64,000 bases of DNA from Mycoplana dimorpha (GCF_003046475.1 NZ_PZZZ01000009.1:62001-126000), one strand, 5' to 3'. Numbered from the stretch's first letter, positions 39,071 to 48,696 are shown. Notes: generated by a model not told the origin, from the letters alone. Made by a program: numbers and translations.

Positions 39071-40303
39071 TCAGTCGGTGACGGCAACGATCCGGTCGGT
39101 GTGGAAGCCGTTGAAGCGAGTGCGCATGGAAAGGCTGTAGGCCCCCATCATGCCGACTTCGATCCAGTCACCCTCGCGAACATCCTCCGGCAGCAGGAAG
39201 GGCGCTCCAAGCACGTCGTTCGAGTCGCAGGTCGGCCCGTAGACCCGGAACGGGGCCAATCGGCTGGAGGGCGAACCGGCCTTTCGGATGACCCGCGTCG
39301 GACGGCGCTCCTTGGGGTGGCCGAGTTCCTGCAAGGTGCCGAACACTCCGTCATTCAGGAAGACGGCGTCGCCTCTCCTGACGACGACTTGCAGCACGGC
39401 GGTTCCAGCCGTCGCCACGAGGCTGCGCCCCGGCTCGCCAAGGAGGATGCATCCGGTAGGCAGGTCCAGTTTGCGACGCCCGAGCACGATGCGGGAGAAA
39501 TAGTGCTCGATGGTCTTGGGGTTGTCGCCGGGGTAAGGCGCCGGGAACCCGCCACCGACGTTCAAAACATGAAGCGGCACCCGCGCTCTGCGAGCCACGC
39601 CGCCAACAAGGTCGATCGCCTTCTCGAAGGCTGAAGGAGACAGGCACTGGGATCCGACATGAAAGGAGATCCCGGCCTTGACGCCGGCCTTGCTGATCGT
39701 CTGCAGCATGCGGGCTGCATCGGCGGGCGCAGCCCCGAACTTGGTCGACAGCGTGTAACGCGCATCTCCGGACTGGGTTGCGAGCCGCACGGCAATGATC
39801 AGGTCGCTGTCGCGTTCGGCCTCGTCCAGGATCTTGTCGATCTCGCCCTCGCAATCCACGGTGTAGAAGCGGATCTGATGATCCTTGCTGGCGGTGCGGA
39901 TCGCCGGCCGGCTCTTTGCGGGGTTGTTGAAGTACTGTCCGGCCCTGCCGCCGAACAGGTCGTGGATGAGCTTGATCTCGTCCACCGAGGCCACGTCGAA
40001 ATCGGTGACGCCTTCCTCGAACAGCGTGTCCAATACGGCCGGATGAGGGTTGCACTTGACGGCATAGAGCACCCGCCCCGGAAAACCTCTGAAGCGACGG
40101 GCCGCTGCCCGGAGTTCGGCCGGGTGAATGCAGAAGACCGGTTCGGTCGGTTCGAGTTCGTGAACGACCGCGTCCACGCTCTGGAACTTCTCCAGGTCCC
40201 GACCTTTCTGCCGGGCTCTTTCAAGGGAAGGAAGGGCGTCCTTCACGCGGTCCACGAGTTGCGCGGGCGTGAAAGGACCCGCAGCGGCCAAAGCGCTTTT
40301 CAT
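39071..40303 (-). CDS. PLP-dependent ornithine/diaminopimelate-type decarboxylase
   Basis: The 410-residue protein is a fold-III group IV decarboxylase. The PLP lysine is in LYAVKCNPHP, the phosphate-binding glycines are in LNVGGGFPAPY, and the active-site cysteine motif is GPTCDSNDVL, which is the ODC form. The 40-residue N-terminal lead precedes EPVFCIHP. It should decarboxylate ornithine or lysine to a diamine in the cytoplasm. GGAGAGG precedes the start. It lies 30 bases after the GGDEF-EAL gene and 31 before the EamA gene. Substrate choice between ornithine and lysine is not decided. Confidence 0.88.
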   Translation of the reverse strand: MKSALAAAGPFTPAQLVDRVKDALPSLERARQKGRDLEKFQSVDAVVHELEPTEPVFCIHPAELRAAARRFRGFPGRVLYAVKCNPHPAVLDTLFEEGVTDFDVASVDEIKLIHDLFGGRAGQYFNNPAKSRPAIRTASKDHQIRFYTVDCEGEIDKILDEAERDSDLIIAVRLATQSGDARYTLSTKFGAAPADAARMLQTISKAGVKAGISFHVGSQCLSPSAFEKAIDLVGGVARRARVPLHVLNVGGGFPAPYPGDNPKTIEHYFSRIVLGRRKLDLPTGCILLGEPGRSLVATAGTAVLQVVVRRGDAVFLNDGVFGTLQELGHPKERRPTRVIRKAGSPSSRLAPFRVYGPTCDSNDVLGAPFLLPEDVREGDWIEVGMMGAYSLSMRTRFNGFHTDRIVAVTD

Positions 40304-40333
40304 AACTATAACCTCTCCCTGATATCGCGTTTG

Positions 40334-42946
40334 TTATGCTGCGTCGGTGGCGGCAGACGTCGGAAGGGTGAACCCCTTCCAGTTCCCGAGGAACGCAGTC
40401 ATGTCCAGCGCAGGCACCGGGCGTCCGAAGAAGTAGCCCTGCACCTGCTTGCAGCCTTCGCCTTGCAGAAGCATCGCCTGTTCCGCCGTTTCGACGCCTT
40501 CCGCGGTGGTGGCCATGCTGAGGCTTTCGCTCAGGCCGATCACGGAGCGGACAATCGCCAGCGACTTGGCCTTGTCCTCGAGCGTGGTGACGAAGGACTT
40601 GTCGATCTTGATCTTGTCGAAGGGGAAGGAGTTCAGGTAGCCAAGCGAAGAATAGCCGGTACCAAAGTCGTCCATGGCGATCTGGACGCCGATGCTCTTG
40701 AGCGCCGAGAGGATCTCAAGCGCGGCCTCGGTGTCGTTGATCAGCACGCTCTCGGTGATCTCGAGCTCGAGACGGCCGGGCTCCAGACCCGTTTCCTGAA
40801 GAACCTGGCTGACCGTATCCGCCAACTCACGGTGGCGAAACTGGACAGGCGACAAGTTCACCGCGACGCTCAGCCCTGGCCAGACAAGGGCCTGCTGGCA
40901 TGCCGTCCGCAACACCCACTCGCCAATCGCAATGATCAGGCCCGTTTCTTCTGCGAGCGGAATGAAATCGCCCGGAGGGACCAGCCCACGGCTCGGGTGG
41001 CGCCACCGCAGAAGCGCCTCCACTGCAGTAACGCTCTGTGATTCAAGATCGATGAGCGGCTGGTAATGAAGCTCCAGCTCGTTCTTCAGCAGGGCCTGCC
41101 GAAGGTCATACTCCAGCGCCTTGCGTTCCTGCAGCTCCAGATCCATCTGCGGCTCGAAATGGCGCACCGCCCCACGTCCAGCCTGCTTGGCCCGGTAAAG
41201 CGCAATGTCCGCATTCTTCAGGAGCTTGTCTGGGTCGTCGGCATGATCCGGGAAGGCAACGCCGATGCTGACACCGACATGGAGATCGTGTCCTTCAACA
41301 TGGAAGGGCTGCTTGACGATGTCGATGATCCGGCGGCCGAGGGCGCCTGCGTCCGCCGGCTGGTGTGAGCTCGACTGTATGATCGCAAACTCGTCGCCTC
41401 CCAGTCGGGCGACAGTGTCGCCTGGACGCACGCAGCTCTGAAGCCTTGCCGCAAACTGCCTCAGGAGAATGTCGCCAGCGCCGTGCCCGAGGGTGTCGTT
41501 GACCTCCTTGAAGTGGTCGAGATCAAGGCAGAGGACGGCAAGATCAGCATGCTTGCGCCGATTGTCGCTCATGGCATAGATCAGCCTCTCACGGAACAGG
41601 AGGCGGTTCGGCAGCTCCGTCAGCACATCGTGCAGGGCCAGATGATTGGCGCGTGCATGGGCCTCCACCTCCTCCGAGATGTCGGTCGCCGTGCCCCTGA
41701 AACCGGAGAACTCTCCCTCGCTGCTCACGATCGGCCGGCTTGCCAGCCGGCATATCCGAATGCGGCCCTCTGCATCGTGGTAGCTGCAACGCACATCGCG
41801 GAAGGCGACATGATCCTGCGCGCTTTCGTGAAGGCGCTCCCAGCCCTCCGTGTCGTTGTCCTTCATAAAGAACTGTTCGAGCTTTTTGCCGAGCACATTG
41901 GCCGCAGCAATGCCGGTCACTTCCGAAAAGCGGGTCGAGAGGTAGACCAGCCGCATCTCGCCGTCACACTCCCAGATCCAGTCGGAGGAAGCCTCGGCAA
42001 CGTCGCGGAACCGCGCCTCGCTCTCTTCCAGCGTTTGGGCGTAGATCTCCACGGTGCGAGCGGACTCCTCCAGATCCTCCGTGGTCCGGCGGACCTTGCG
42101 GATGACCTGGTAGGCAAACATGCCGAGGAACACCATGGCGCTTGCCAAGGGAGGCAAGAGCCATTTCAGGAGCTCGTAGCCGGGCGTTGCCGGGGTCCAC
42201 GTAATGTAGGACAGGACCTCTCCAGAGGGGTCGAGCAGCGGCAGCAGGGCGCCGCCGGCCTGATCTTCATTTTCGACGACCGTGAGCTGGTCCAGCAGAT
42301 AATCGCTGCTGATGCGCTGGACGAAACTCTTATCGAGAGCCTTAGCGAAGATCAGGCTCGAGCGCTCGCCGGGCGCTATCGTCGAGGCATCGATTGTTGG
42401 TGGCAGGATTGCCGCAGCCGCAACGAGCAGCACTTCCTGATCGGAGCGAAGGAAGCCCACTGCGGGCTCTCCCGTCGAGCCCGCCTTGACCAGACTTGCG
42501 AGGCCGGCCGGAATGATCGAGTACGCGTCCGCGCTCTGTGGAACACCTTCGAGGACCGAGTAGACCGTCTGGCCATCCGGCCTTACGACGAAGGCCATGT
42601 CATAGCCCAGTCCCTCGTAAAGATTGGCGCCCACATTGCCGTTGGTCGATGCCCATGCGAAATCGAGGCTCTGGTGCAGGTTCTTGAAGACGTCTTCCCA
42701 GACGGCATAGTCCTCGAGATTTCGGGCGATTTCACGTTTCTTCACGGCGAGAGCCGTTTCGGCCAGAGCGGTCGACGACTCCACCTCGAGCCTGTTCTGC
42801 CCGTCTGCGCTGACGATCGCGAAGCCAAGAACAAGCAAGATGGCCAGGATGACCATGCCTGCCATGGGCATCACGACACGACGTGTAAACGTTTCGCCAG
42901 AAAAGGAAGCGGCCTTCGAACCTATGGCAACCATATCATCCCCCAC
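40334..42946 (-). CDS. CHASE4-like, PAS, GGDEF and EAL membrane protein
   Basis: The 870-residue protein has membrane helices at about 27-49 and 262-285 enclosing a periplasmic sensor with CHASE4-like pattern (ARNLEDYAVWEDVFKNL). A PAS domain follows at about 310-430. The GGDEF domain at about 440-600 has an intact RLGGDEFAI. The EAL domain at about 610-860 has EALLRW and an intact DDFGTGYSSL loop. It can in principle both make and break cyclic di-GMP, with EAL-type phosphodiesterase likely. The start is ATG 42946 or 42934; both have G-rich upstream sequence. It is not a LapD homologue: both catalytic motifs are intact and no HAMP-type layout is seen. Confidence 0.9.
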   Translation of the reverse strand: MGDDMVAIGSKAASFSGETFTRRVVMPMAGMVILAILLVLGFAIVSADGQNRLEVESSTALAETALAVKKREIARNLEDYAVWEDVFKNLHQSLDFAWASTNGNVGANLYEGLGYDMAFVVRPDGQTVYSVLEGVPQSADAYSIIPAGLASLVKAGSTGEPAVGFLRSDQEVLLVAAAAILPPTIDASTIAPGERSSLIFAKALDKSFVQRISSDYLLDQLTVVENEDQAGGALLPLLDPSGEVLSYITWTPATPGYELLKWLLPPLASAMVFLGMFAYQVIRKVRRTTEDLEESARTVEIYAQTLEESEARFRDVAEASSDWIWECDGEMRLVYLSTRFSEVTGIAAANVLGKKLEQFFMKDNDTEGWERLHESAQDHVAFRDVRCSYHDAEGRIRICRLASRPIVSSEGEFSGFRGTATDISEEVEAHARANHLALHDVLTELPNRLLFRERLIYAMSDNRRKHADLAVLCLDLDHFKEVNDTLGHGAGDILLRQFAARLQSCVRPGDTVARLGGDEFAIIQSSSHQPADAGALGRRIIDIVKQPFHVEGHDLHVGVSIGVAFPDHADDPDKLLKNADIALYRAKQAGRGAVRHFEPQMDLELQERKALEYDLRQALLKNELELHYQPLIDLESQSVTAVEALLRWRHPSRGLVPPGDFIPLAEETGLIIAIGEWVLRTACQQALVWPGLSVAVNLSPVQFRHRELADTVSQVLQETGLEPGRLELEITESVLINDTEAALEILSALKSIGVQIAMDDFGTGYSSLGYLNSFPFDKIKIDKSFVTTLEDKAKSLAIVRSVIGLSESLSMATTAEGVETAEQAMLLQGEGCKQVQGYFFGRPVPALDMTAFLGNWKGFTLPTSAATDAA

Positions 42947-43309
42947 CCTGTGTTGGTCAGAGTGGGTGGAAGAAATTACTTAAGTATTTATGCAGATTCG
43001 CATGTGCTTTTATAATTACCAATGAGTGAAAATCATCATGCGCCGTCGATACTGCAGTTATATGCGCGGGTAAGTCGGAGAACTTTTTGCTTATCCGACA
43101 ACCAACGGCCTCATGGCGCGGATAGGCTGAGCTACATGCTAATCGGTATCCTCGGGTGCGCCGGCGGAGGAGCTTTTGTGAGGCGGTTCTGAATGGTGGT
43201 TTTGGATGCGGGGGCCTGATTGCACAGAGCCTTGTAAATCCTCAGGCAAATCGGATTGGCGAAGCGGAAATCGTTCCGCTTCGCTTAATCAGTTAAGTCG
43301 GCGTTTTGA
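42947..43309. other. Intergenic region with terminator hairpin
   Basis: I see no gene in these 363 bases. The part next to 42950-43040 is A+T-rich and should hold the promoter of the GGDEF-EAL gene. The other end holds a strong hairpin just past the aminotransferase stop. Confidence 0.6.
43259..43284. terminator. Hairpin downstream of aminotransferase gene
   Basis: GCGAAGCGGAA at 43259-43269 and TTCCGCTTCGC at 43274-43284 form a perfect 11-bp stem with a 4-base loop, extended by a flanking GATT/AATC pair. It lies 25 bases past the minus-strand stop at 43310 and probably ends that operon. Confidence 0.7.
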
Positions 43310-44626
43310 TCAGAGCGCCTTCAATACGTCGACCAGCGCATCCACCAGCATATCGGCATTCTCATGGGAGAAAACGAGGGGTGGGCGGATTTTGAGGACA
43401 TTTGCCCTGGGACCGGAGGCGCTGATGAGCACCCGGCGCTCGCGCAGACCGTTGACGATCCGGGTCGTCAGGGCTGCATCGGGGCTCTTGGCCGCCAAGT
43501 CGGCGACGATCTCGACGCCGATGAAGAGGCCCGAACCGCGCACGTCGCCGACGGCGGGGTAGCGGTCGGAGAGGCCTTTGAGCCTGTCCATCAGGTAGCG
43601 GCCGACTTCGAGCGCGTTCTCCTGCAGTCCTTCGGCCTGGATCGTATCGAGCACCGCCTTGCCGGCCGCGGCAGCGACCGGATTGCCGCCGAAGGTGTTG
43701 AAGTAGCGCGCCCGCGGGCCGAAGTCGGCAATGACTTCCGGCCGCAGCACGATGCCGGCCATCGGGTAGCCGTTGCCCATCGGCTTGCCGATCGTCACCA
43801 TGTCGGGCGCCACTCCGTGGCGCTCGAAACCCCACATCGCTTCGCCCGTGCGGCCGAAACCAGGCTGCACTTCATCGGCAATGAACAGGCCGCCGGCCTC
43901 GTGGATTGCATCCACCGCCGGCTTCAGAAAGCCTTTCGGCCCGTCAAAGATGCCGTCGCTGGAGAAGATCGTATCGGTGATCAGCATGGCCGGCTTGATG
44001 CCATGGCGCGTCAGGTCGGCGATCGCGGCCCGCACGTCGCGCCCGAACTTCTCCATCATCTCTTCAGGCGAATGGCGATAGCTGTCCGGCGCGGGCACGG
44101 TGCGCACATGCGGGCCAAGCGTCACCGATTCCCCGAGCGAGGGCGAGAATTCGGCGACCGCGCTCGTCAGGCCGTGATAGGCAAGCTCCGTCGCGATGAT
44201 GCCGGTGCCGCCGGTGACGAAGCGGGCGATGCGCACGGCAAGGTCGTTCGCCTCGCTGCCGGTGCAGGTGAACATCGCCTGGCTGAGCGCGTCGGGGAAG
44301 GTGGCGGTCAGCGCCTCGGCATAGTCAACGATGCCTTCGTGGAGGTACCGCGTGTGGGTGTTCAGCACGGCCGCCTGCCTGGTGATCGCCTCCACCACGC
44401 GCGGATGGCAATGGCCGAGCGAGGCGACATTGTTGTAGGCGTCGAGGTATCGTTCGCCGGCAGTGTCGTAGAGGAAGACGCCTTCGCCGCGAACGAGATG
44501 CAGCGGCTTCTCGTAGAACAGGCGGTAGGCGGGGCCGAGCACCTTTTCCCGGCGGGCGATCAGCGCCCGTTCGGCCTCGCTGAGCCGTTCGAAATCCTCG
44601 CGCGAAAAAGCATTCACCATCGACAT
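43310..44626 (-). CDS. Class III PLP aminotransferase / phospho-lyase
   Basis: The 438-residue protein has the class III pattern: [43 protein letters not shown]-like segment replaced by [18 protein letters not shown], the PLP aspartate in [14 protein letters not shown], and the lysine in [15 protein letters not shown]. Class III members paired with an APH-fold kinase include the phospho-lyases that split phosphoethanolamine or 5-phosphohydroxylysine to an aldehyde, ammonia and phosphate. ATG 44626 has GAGG 8 bases upstream and lies 2 bases past the kinase stop. The pairing supports a phospho-lyase role (inference). Confidence 0.87.
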   Translation of the reverse strand: MSMVNAFSREDFERLSEAERALIARREKVLGPAYRLFYEKPLHLVRGEGVFLYDTAGERYLDAYNNVASLGHCHPRVVEAITRQAAVLNTHTRYLHEGIVDYAEALTATFPDALSQAMFTCTGSEANDLAVRIARFVTGGTGIIATELAYHGLTSAVAEFSPSLGESVTLGPHVRTVPAPDSYRHSPEEMMEKFGRDVRAAIADLTRHGIKPAMLITDTIFSSDGIFDGPKGFLKPAVDAIHEAGGLFIADEVQPGFGRTGEAMWGFERHGVAPDMVTIGKPMGNGYPMAGIVLRPEVIADFGPRARYFNTFGGNPVAAAAGKAVLDTIQAEGLQENALEVGRYLMDRLKGLSDRYPAVGDVRGSGLFIGVEIVADLAAKSPDAALTTRIVNGLRERRVLISASGPRANVLKIRPPLVFSHENADMLVDALVDVLKAL

Positions 44627-44628
44627 GA

Positions 44629-45678
44629 TCAGGCCTCGGAAAGGTTGGGCACGAGGCGTCTCAGCCCGGCCGGTGTGAGATCGGATATATTTTGCAGGCC
44701 GCGCCAGGCTGTGGCGTGGTTGCGCATGATGTAGTCCCGGTTTTCCGGAAAGACCGCCGAGCGCCACTCGGCAATGATGATGGACATCGCCAGCCGGCAG
44801 CGGGCGAGAAGCGGCAGAAGTTCGATCTCGGCCGGTTCCAGTGCCCGCGCCGAAAGGAAGCCTTCGAGGAAGGCGCCGGTGCGCGCCGCCCAGTTGTCGG
44901 TCCCGAGGTGATAGGAGAGGGCAACGGCGAGGTCGTTGATCAGCGCTGCGTGAACCATGTCGCCGAAGTCGATGATGCCGACGACGGTGGTGGGGGCTGC
45001 CGGGTCGAGCAGGATGTTGTGCGGGTTGAAGTCGTTGTGGATGATCTGCCGCCGCTCGAGCGCGGCGATGGCGGGCAGCGCCCGCTCGAATTCCTGGAGG
45101 ACGCCTTCCGCCTGTGCCCGGCGCTCCGGCGCGACATGGCCGACGACGGCGGCAAGATCGAGCATATGGGAGATGTCCCACATCAGCTTCCCGGCGGGCG
45201 GGCGGCACTCGTAGTTCGCCAGGCCGAGCCCCAACGCCGCCAGCGCACGGCCGACATTGCGGCTCTGCGCTGCGGTACCGGGGGTACGGTACTGCAATTC
45301 GCCGGGCAGGAAGGTGAGCAGGCGCATGATGCGTGGGCCGTCGGCGCTGGCGAGCGTGTGGCTCCACCCGCCGCGTCGCGTTCGCATAAGCCGCGGCACG
45401 GGCACGGAAGGTGCTACAGCCTGGAGATGCAGCAGCGCGCCGTCCTGGAAATCCAATGCGGCCGGATCCTCGGCGGGATTGGCGATCTTGAGGATGAAGT
45501 CCGTCCCGTCCGTGCGGGTGAAGAGGAAGGTCTCGTCGCGTTCGCTGGAAAGCCGTTTGACGGCGCCCGCAAGGCCATAGACGTCGGCCACCGCCGATTC
45601 CGCTTCGTCGAGCGATGTCGCGCTCCATGTCGCCGACATGGAAACGGGGATCTCGGCTGTGGGCGACGGCTCCGTCAT
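44629..45678 (-). CDS. APH-fold phosphotransferase (hydroxylysine kinase-like)
   Basis: The 349-residue protein has the aminoglycoside-phosphotransferase fold. It shows the small-lobe lysine in TDFILKIANP, the catalytic loop IIHNDFNPHNILLD, and the metal-binding aspartate in GIIDFGDMVHA. It is the homoserine- or hydroxylysine-kinase type and would phosphorylate a hydroxyl group of an amino acid or amine. I chose ATG 45678 because GGAG precedes it; the frame runs on to 45771 without one. It leads the two-gene minus-strand operon with the class III aminotransferase and is divergent from the GntR gene. Confidence 0.85.
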   Translation of the reverse strand: MTEPSPTAEIPVSMSATWSATSLDEAESAVADVYGLAGAVKRLSSERDETFLFTRTDGTDFILKIANPAEDPAALDFQDGALLHLQAVAPSVPVPRLMRTRRGGWSHTLASADGPRIMRLLTFLPGELQYRTPGTAAQSRNVGRALAALGLGLANYECRPPAGKLMWDISHMLDLAAVVGHVAPERRAQAEGVLQEFERALPAIAALERRQIIHNDFNPHNILLDPAAPTTVVGIIDFGDMVHAALINDLAVALSYHLGTDNWAARTGAFLEGFLSARALEPAEIELLPLLARCRLAMSIIIAEWRSAVFPENRDYIMRNHATAWRGLQNISDLTPAGLRRLVPNLSEA

Positions 45679-45789
45679 GCTTGCTCCGTTGGCGCGGTCT
45701 CCCGCGTTTCTTCGGACCGTCCCAACGACCGGATAACAGCGCCCTCGAAGGCGATCTGCAGCCGGCGGCACTTGAAACGCGTCAAGAAA

Positions 45790-45804
45790 GATGCATCAAG
45801 TATC
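45790..45804. promoter_or_regulatory. Shared motif, copy 1 (GATGCATCAAGTATC)
   Basis: This 15-mer lies in the kinase/GntR divergent promoter region and matches 13 of 15 positions with the element at 46654-46668 upstream of the SDR gene. GAT and ATC ends give it dyad character. It is a candidate operator of the GntR protein encoded at 45833. Confidence 0.6.
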
Positions 45805-45832
45805 TTGTTACTCGATTTTACGGACCAGTTCC

Positions 45833-46513
45833 ATGCCTGAATTCACGACGCTGGAACATGAGAACCTGAACAGCGTCGTTTATGGCGCGCTGTGCGATGC
45901 CTTGATGCAGGGGCGGTTCCAGCCGGGCGACCGATTGAAGATCCGCGATCTGGCGGAGCAGTTCGGCACCAGCGTCACGCCGATCCGCGACGCCATCCTC
46001 CGCCTTGCCAATGACGAGGCCATCACTTTCCGTTCGCCGCGCGACATCCGGATTGCGGGCCTCAGCGAGCGCCGCTACCTGGAAATCCGGGCGATCCGCA
46101 TCCGGCTCGAAGGGTTGGCGGCCGAAACCGCCGCTCAGGTGGCGACCGGCGCGGAGATCCAGGCGCTGGAGCAGATCCTCCGGGAAAACGAGGAAGCGAT
46201 CGAAGCCGGCGATCGGCTGAAGGGCACGCAACTGAACCAGGCTTTCCACTTCACGCTGCCGAAGATCGCAGGGCTTCCGGTGCTGACCGGCATTCTGAGA
46301 CGGCTCTGGCTTCAGATGGGACCGCATATTTCCGGGGCATACCTTGCGGGCGGGCGGGCGATGATCGATCATCATTATCCCGTCGTCGAGGCGCTGAAGC
46401 GGCACGATCCTGCCGCAGCCTCCATGGCTATCGTCGACGACATCCTGCTCGGCGGCAAACCGATCCTGGACCGTCTGGAGCGGGGCGACGAGCGGCCGAG
46501 GCGGCTCGCCTAG
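45833..46513 (+). CDS. GntR-family regulator, FadR subfamily (FCD domain)
   Basis: The 226-residue protein has the winged helix (SVVYGALCDALMQGRFQPGDRLKIRDLAEQFGTSVTPIRDAILRLANDEAI) and a helical FCD domain (YLEIRAIRIRLEGLAAETAA; NQAFHFTLPKIAG). ATG 45833 starts the conserved part; an upstream ATG at 45791 falls inside the operator-like motif and is unlikely. It is divergent from the kinase/aminotransferase pair and precedes the SDR and importer genes, all of which it may control. Confidence 0.88.
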   Translation: MPEFTTLEHENLNSVVYGALCDALMQGRFQPGDRLKIRDLAEQFGTSVTPIRDAILRLANDEAITFRSPRDIRIAGLSERRYLEIRAIRIRLEGLAAETAAQVATGAEIQALEQILRENEEAIEAGDRLKGTQLNQAFHFTLPKIAGLPVLTGILRRLWLQMGPHISGAYLAGGRAMIDHHYPVVEALKRHDPAAASMAIVDDILLGGKPILDRLERGDERPRRLA

Positions 46514-46653
46514 AGACCTGTTCTGCGCCGGCCCGCCCAAGCCCTTCGGATCCCCGGCATCAGGGGCTCTGATCGAAAGCAATGCTCGAACCCTGATGAG
46601 GTCCCTGGGTTGTTTTCATCCATGAGACTTGAAATTCGACAGTCGCTAATTAC

Positions 46654-46668
46654 GATGTATCAAGCATC
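46654..46668. promoter_or_regulatory. Shared motif, copy 2 (GATGTATCAAGCATC)
   Basis: This element lies 15 bases upstream of the SDR start and matches copy 1 at 13 of 15 positions. Its position between the promoter and ribosome site would suit repression. Confidence 0.6.
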
Positions 46669-46683
46669 AATAGGAAACGCTCG

Positions 46684-47424
46684 ATGACCGAAGAACGCCG
46701 CTACATGTTGCTGACGGGGGCGAGCCGAGGCATCGGCCATGCGACAGTGAAGCTCTTCCAGTCGAAGGGCTGGCGCATCCTCACCGTTTCGCGCCAGCCG
46801 TTTTCTGAAGAATGCGCCTGGCCCTCCGCCCGCGAAAGCCATATCCAGGCCGACCTTGCCGACCTGAAGCAGATCGACCGCCTTGCTGCGACCGTGCGCG
46901 AGAGGCTGCCGCACGGCCGGCTGCACGCGCTCGTCAACAATGCCGGCATTTCGCCGAAGGGCCCGGGCAAGAGCCGCCTCGGGGTGATGAGCACGGACGC
47001 GGATGTCTGGACGCAGGTGCTCAACGTCAATGTCGTCTCGACGGCGCTGATCGCCCGCGCGCTCATGCCAGAGCTCGAAGCGGCGAAGGGGTCGATCGTC
47101 AACGTCACCTCGATCGCCGGAACGCGTGTGCACCCCTTTGCCGGTGTTGCCTATGCGGCATCCAAGGCGGCGCTCGGCTCGCTGACCCGGGAAATGGCCC
47201 ATGAATTCGGCCGTCGCGGCGTCCGGGCGAATGCCATCGCGCCGGGCGAGATCGCAACGTCGATCCTCTCGCCGGGCACCGATGAGCTGGTGGCGGCGGA
47301 AGTGCCGATGGGCAGGCTGGGAGATCCGCGCGAAGTTGCGGAAACCATTTATTTCCTCTGCACCGAGCCGTCGTCCTACATCAACGGCGCGGAAATCCAC
47401 ATCAATGGAGGGCAGCACGTCTGA
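46684..47424 (+). CDS. Short-chain dehydrogenase/reductase
   Basis: The 246-residue classical SDR has TGASRGIG at residues 10-17, NNAG in the middle, the catalytic serine region NVTSIAGT, and the YxxxK pair in AYAASK. The tail LCTEPSSYINGAEIHINGG is typical. It oxidises or reduces a hydroxyl or carbonyl with NAD(P)H in the cytoplasm. AGGAAA lies 6 bases before ATG. It follows the GntR gene and precedes a polyamine-type importer, so it may act on the imported compound or its semialdehyde. Confidence 0.92.
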   Translation: MTEERRYMLLTGASRGIGHATVKLFQSKGWRILTVSRQPFSEECAWPSARESHIQADLADLKQIDRLAATVRERLPHGRLHALVNNAGISPKGPGKSRLGVMSTDADVWTQVLNVNVVSTALIARALMPELEAAKGSIVNVTSIAGTRVHPFAGVAYAASKAALGSLTREMAHEFGRRGVRANAIAPGEIATSILSPGTDELVAAEVPMGRLGDPREVAETIYFLCTEPSSYINGAEIHINGGQHV

Positions 47425-47628
47425 CAGTCGTCAAATCACAGCGTATCCTTGTTGACCAGTAATGTCCGGAATGCATCAATCGGCCGACACGCCCAGGGGA
47501 AAGGGCGCGGCGGCTGGGAGGCTGCCACACCACTGATACGCCAAAGGCGAGGGTGGCCGGCAGTCACGCAGAAGATCGTAATCCGAGCCGGGCTGCCGGT
47601 TCCTTCATAAACGAAAAAGGGGAATGCC

Positions 47629-48681
47629 ATGAAGACAATCACGAAAACCGGAATCCTGGCGGCCGCTGCCGTCGTCCTGTCGGCAAGCCTCGCCCTGCCG
47701 GCGCTGGCGCGCGACCTCACGGTCGTCTCGTGGGGCGGCAACTACCAGGACGCCCAGCGCACCATCTATTTCAAGCCATTCTCCGAGAAGATCGGCAAGC
47801 CGGTGCTCGACGAGGCCTGGGACGGCGGCATCGGCGTCATCCAGTCGAAGGTCAAGGCCGGCGCGCCGAACTGGGATGCCGTGCAGGTCGAGGCCGAAGA
47901 ACTGGCGCTCGGCTGCGCCGACGGCCTTTACGAGAAGATCGACTGGGACAAGATGGGCGGCAAGGACAAGTTCCTCGATTCCGCCGTCAACGACTGTGGC
48001 GTCGGCGCCATCGTCTGGTCCACGGCCATCGCCTATGACGGCGACAAGTTGAAGGAAGGCCCGACCTCCTGGGCGGACTTCTGGAACGTCGAAAAGTTCC
48101 CCGGCAAGCGCGCGCTGCGCAAGGGCCCGAAATATACCCTCGAATTCGCGCTGCTCGCCGACGGCGTGTCCAAGGACGAGCTTTATGACGTGCTCGGCAC
48201 GGAAGAGGGCGTCGAACGCGCGTTCAAGAAGCTCGACGAACTGAAGCCGAACATCGTCTGGTGGGAATCCGGCGCCCAGCCGCTGCAGTTCCTCGCCTCC
48301 GGCGAAGTTGCCATGACCTCCGCCTATAACGGCCGCATCACCGGCATCAACCGCTCGGAAGGCAAGAACTTCAAGGTCGTCTTCCCGGGCAGCATCTACG
48401 CCGTCGACAGCTGGGTCGTGCTGAAGGGCGCGGAAAACAAGGACGTGGCGCAGGATTTCATCGCCTTCGCGAGCCAGCCGCAGAACCAGGCGAAATTGCC
48501 GCAATACGTAGCCTACGGCCTGCCGGTCAAGGAAGCGGCAGCAGAGGTGCCGGCAGAATTCGCCAAGGATCTGCCGACCGACCCGGCGAACATGACGGAC
48601 TCGATTGCGCTCGACGTCGACTTCTGGATCGACAATGCGGAATCGCTGACGCAGCGCTTCAACGCCTGGCTGGCCCAGTAA
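47629..48681 (+). CDS. Polyamine-type ABC transporter substrate-binding protein (PotD family)
   Basis: The 350-residue protein has a signal peptide (AAAAVVLSASLALPALA) and the PotD-like pattern DLTVVSWGGNYQDAQRTIYFKPF, WDAVQVEAEELALGC, AYDGDKLKEGPTSWADFWNVEKFPGKRALRK, and WESGAQPLQFLASGEVAMTSAYNGRI. It captures a polyamine, amino acid or related amine in the periplasm. It is followed by a hairpin and then the ATPase and two permeases. Kinase, phospho-lyase and SDR nearby suggest an amine substrate (inference). Confidence 0.9.
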   Translation: MKTITKTGILAAAAVVLSASLALPALARDLTVVSWGGNYQDAQRTIYFKPFSEKIGKPVLDEAWDGGIGVIQSKVKAGAPNWDAVQVEAEELALGCADGLYEKIDWDKMGGKDKFLDSAVNDCGVGAIVWSTAIAYDGDKLKEGPTSWADFWNVEKFPGKRALRKGPKYTLEFALLADGVSKDELYDVLGTEEGVERAFKKLDELKPNIVWWESGAQPLQFLASGEVAMTSAYNGRITGINRSEGKNFKVVFPGSIYAVDSWVVLKGAENKDVAQDFIAFASQPQNQAKLPQYVAYGLPVKEAAAEVPAEFAKDLPTDPANMTDSIALDVDFWIDNAESLTQRFNAWLAQ

Positions 48682-48696
48682 GGGACATTCGCGGCG

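Noticed and set aside
40334-42946. Possible LapD for the adhesin system
   Set aside because: Both GGDEF and EAL motifs are intact, a PAS domain is present and the periplasmic part is CHASE4-like, unlike LapD.
43310-45628. A 772-codon frame that would fuse the kinase region to the aminotransferase
   Set aside because: The kinase is encoded in a different frame, so the N-terminal 330 codons are a shadow. The aminotransferase starts at 44626.
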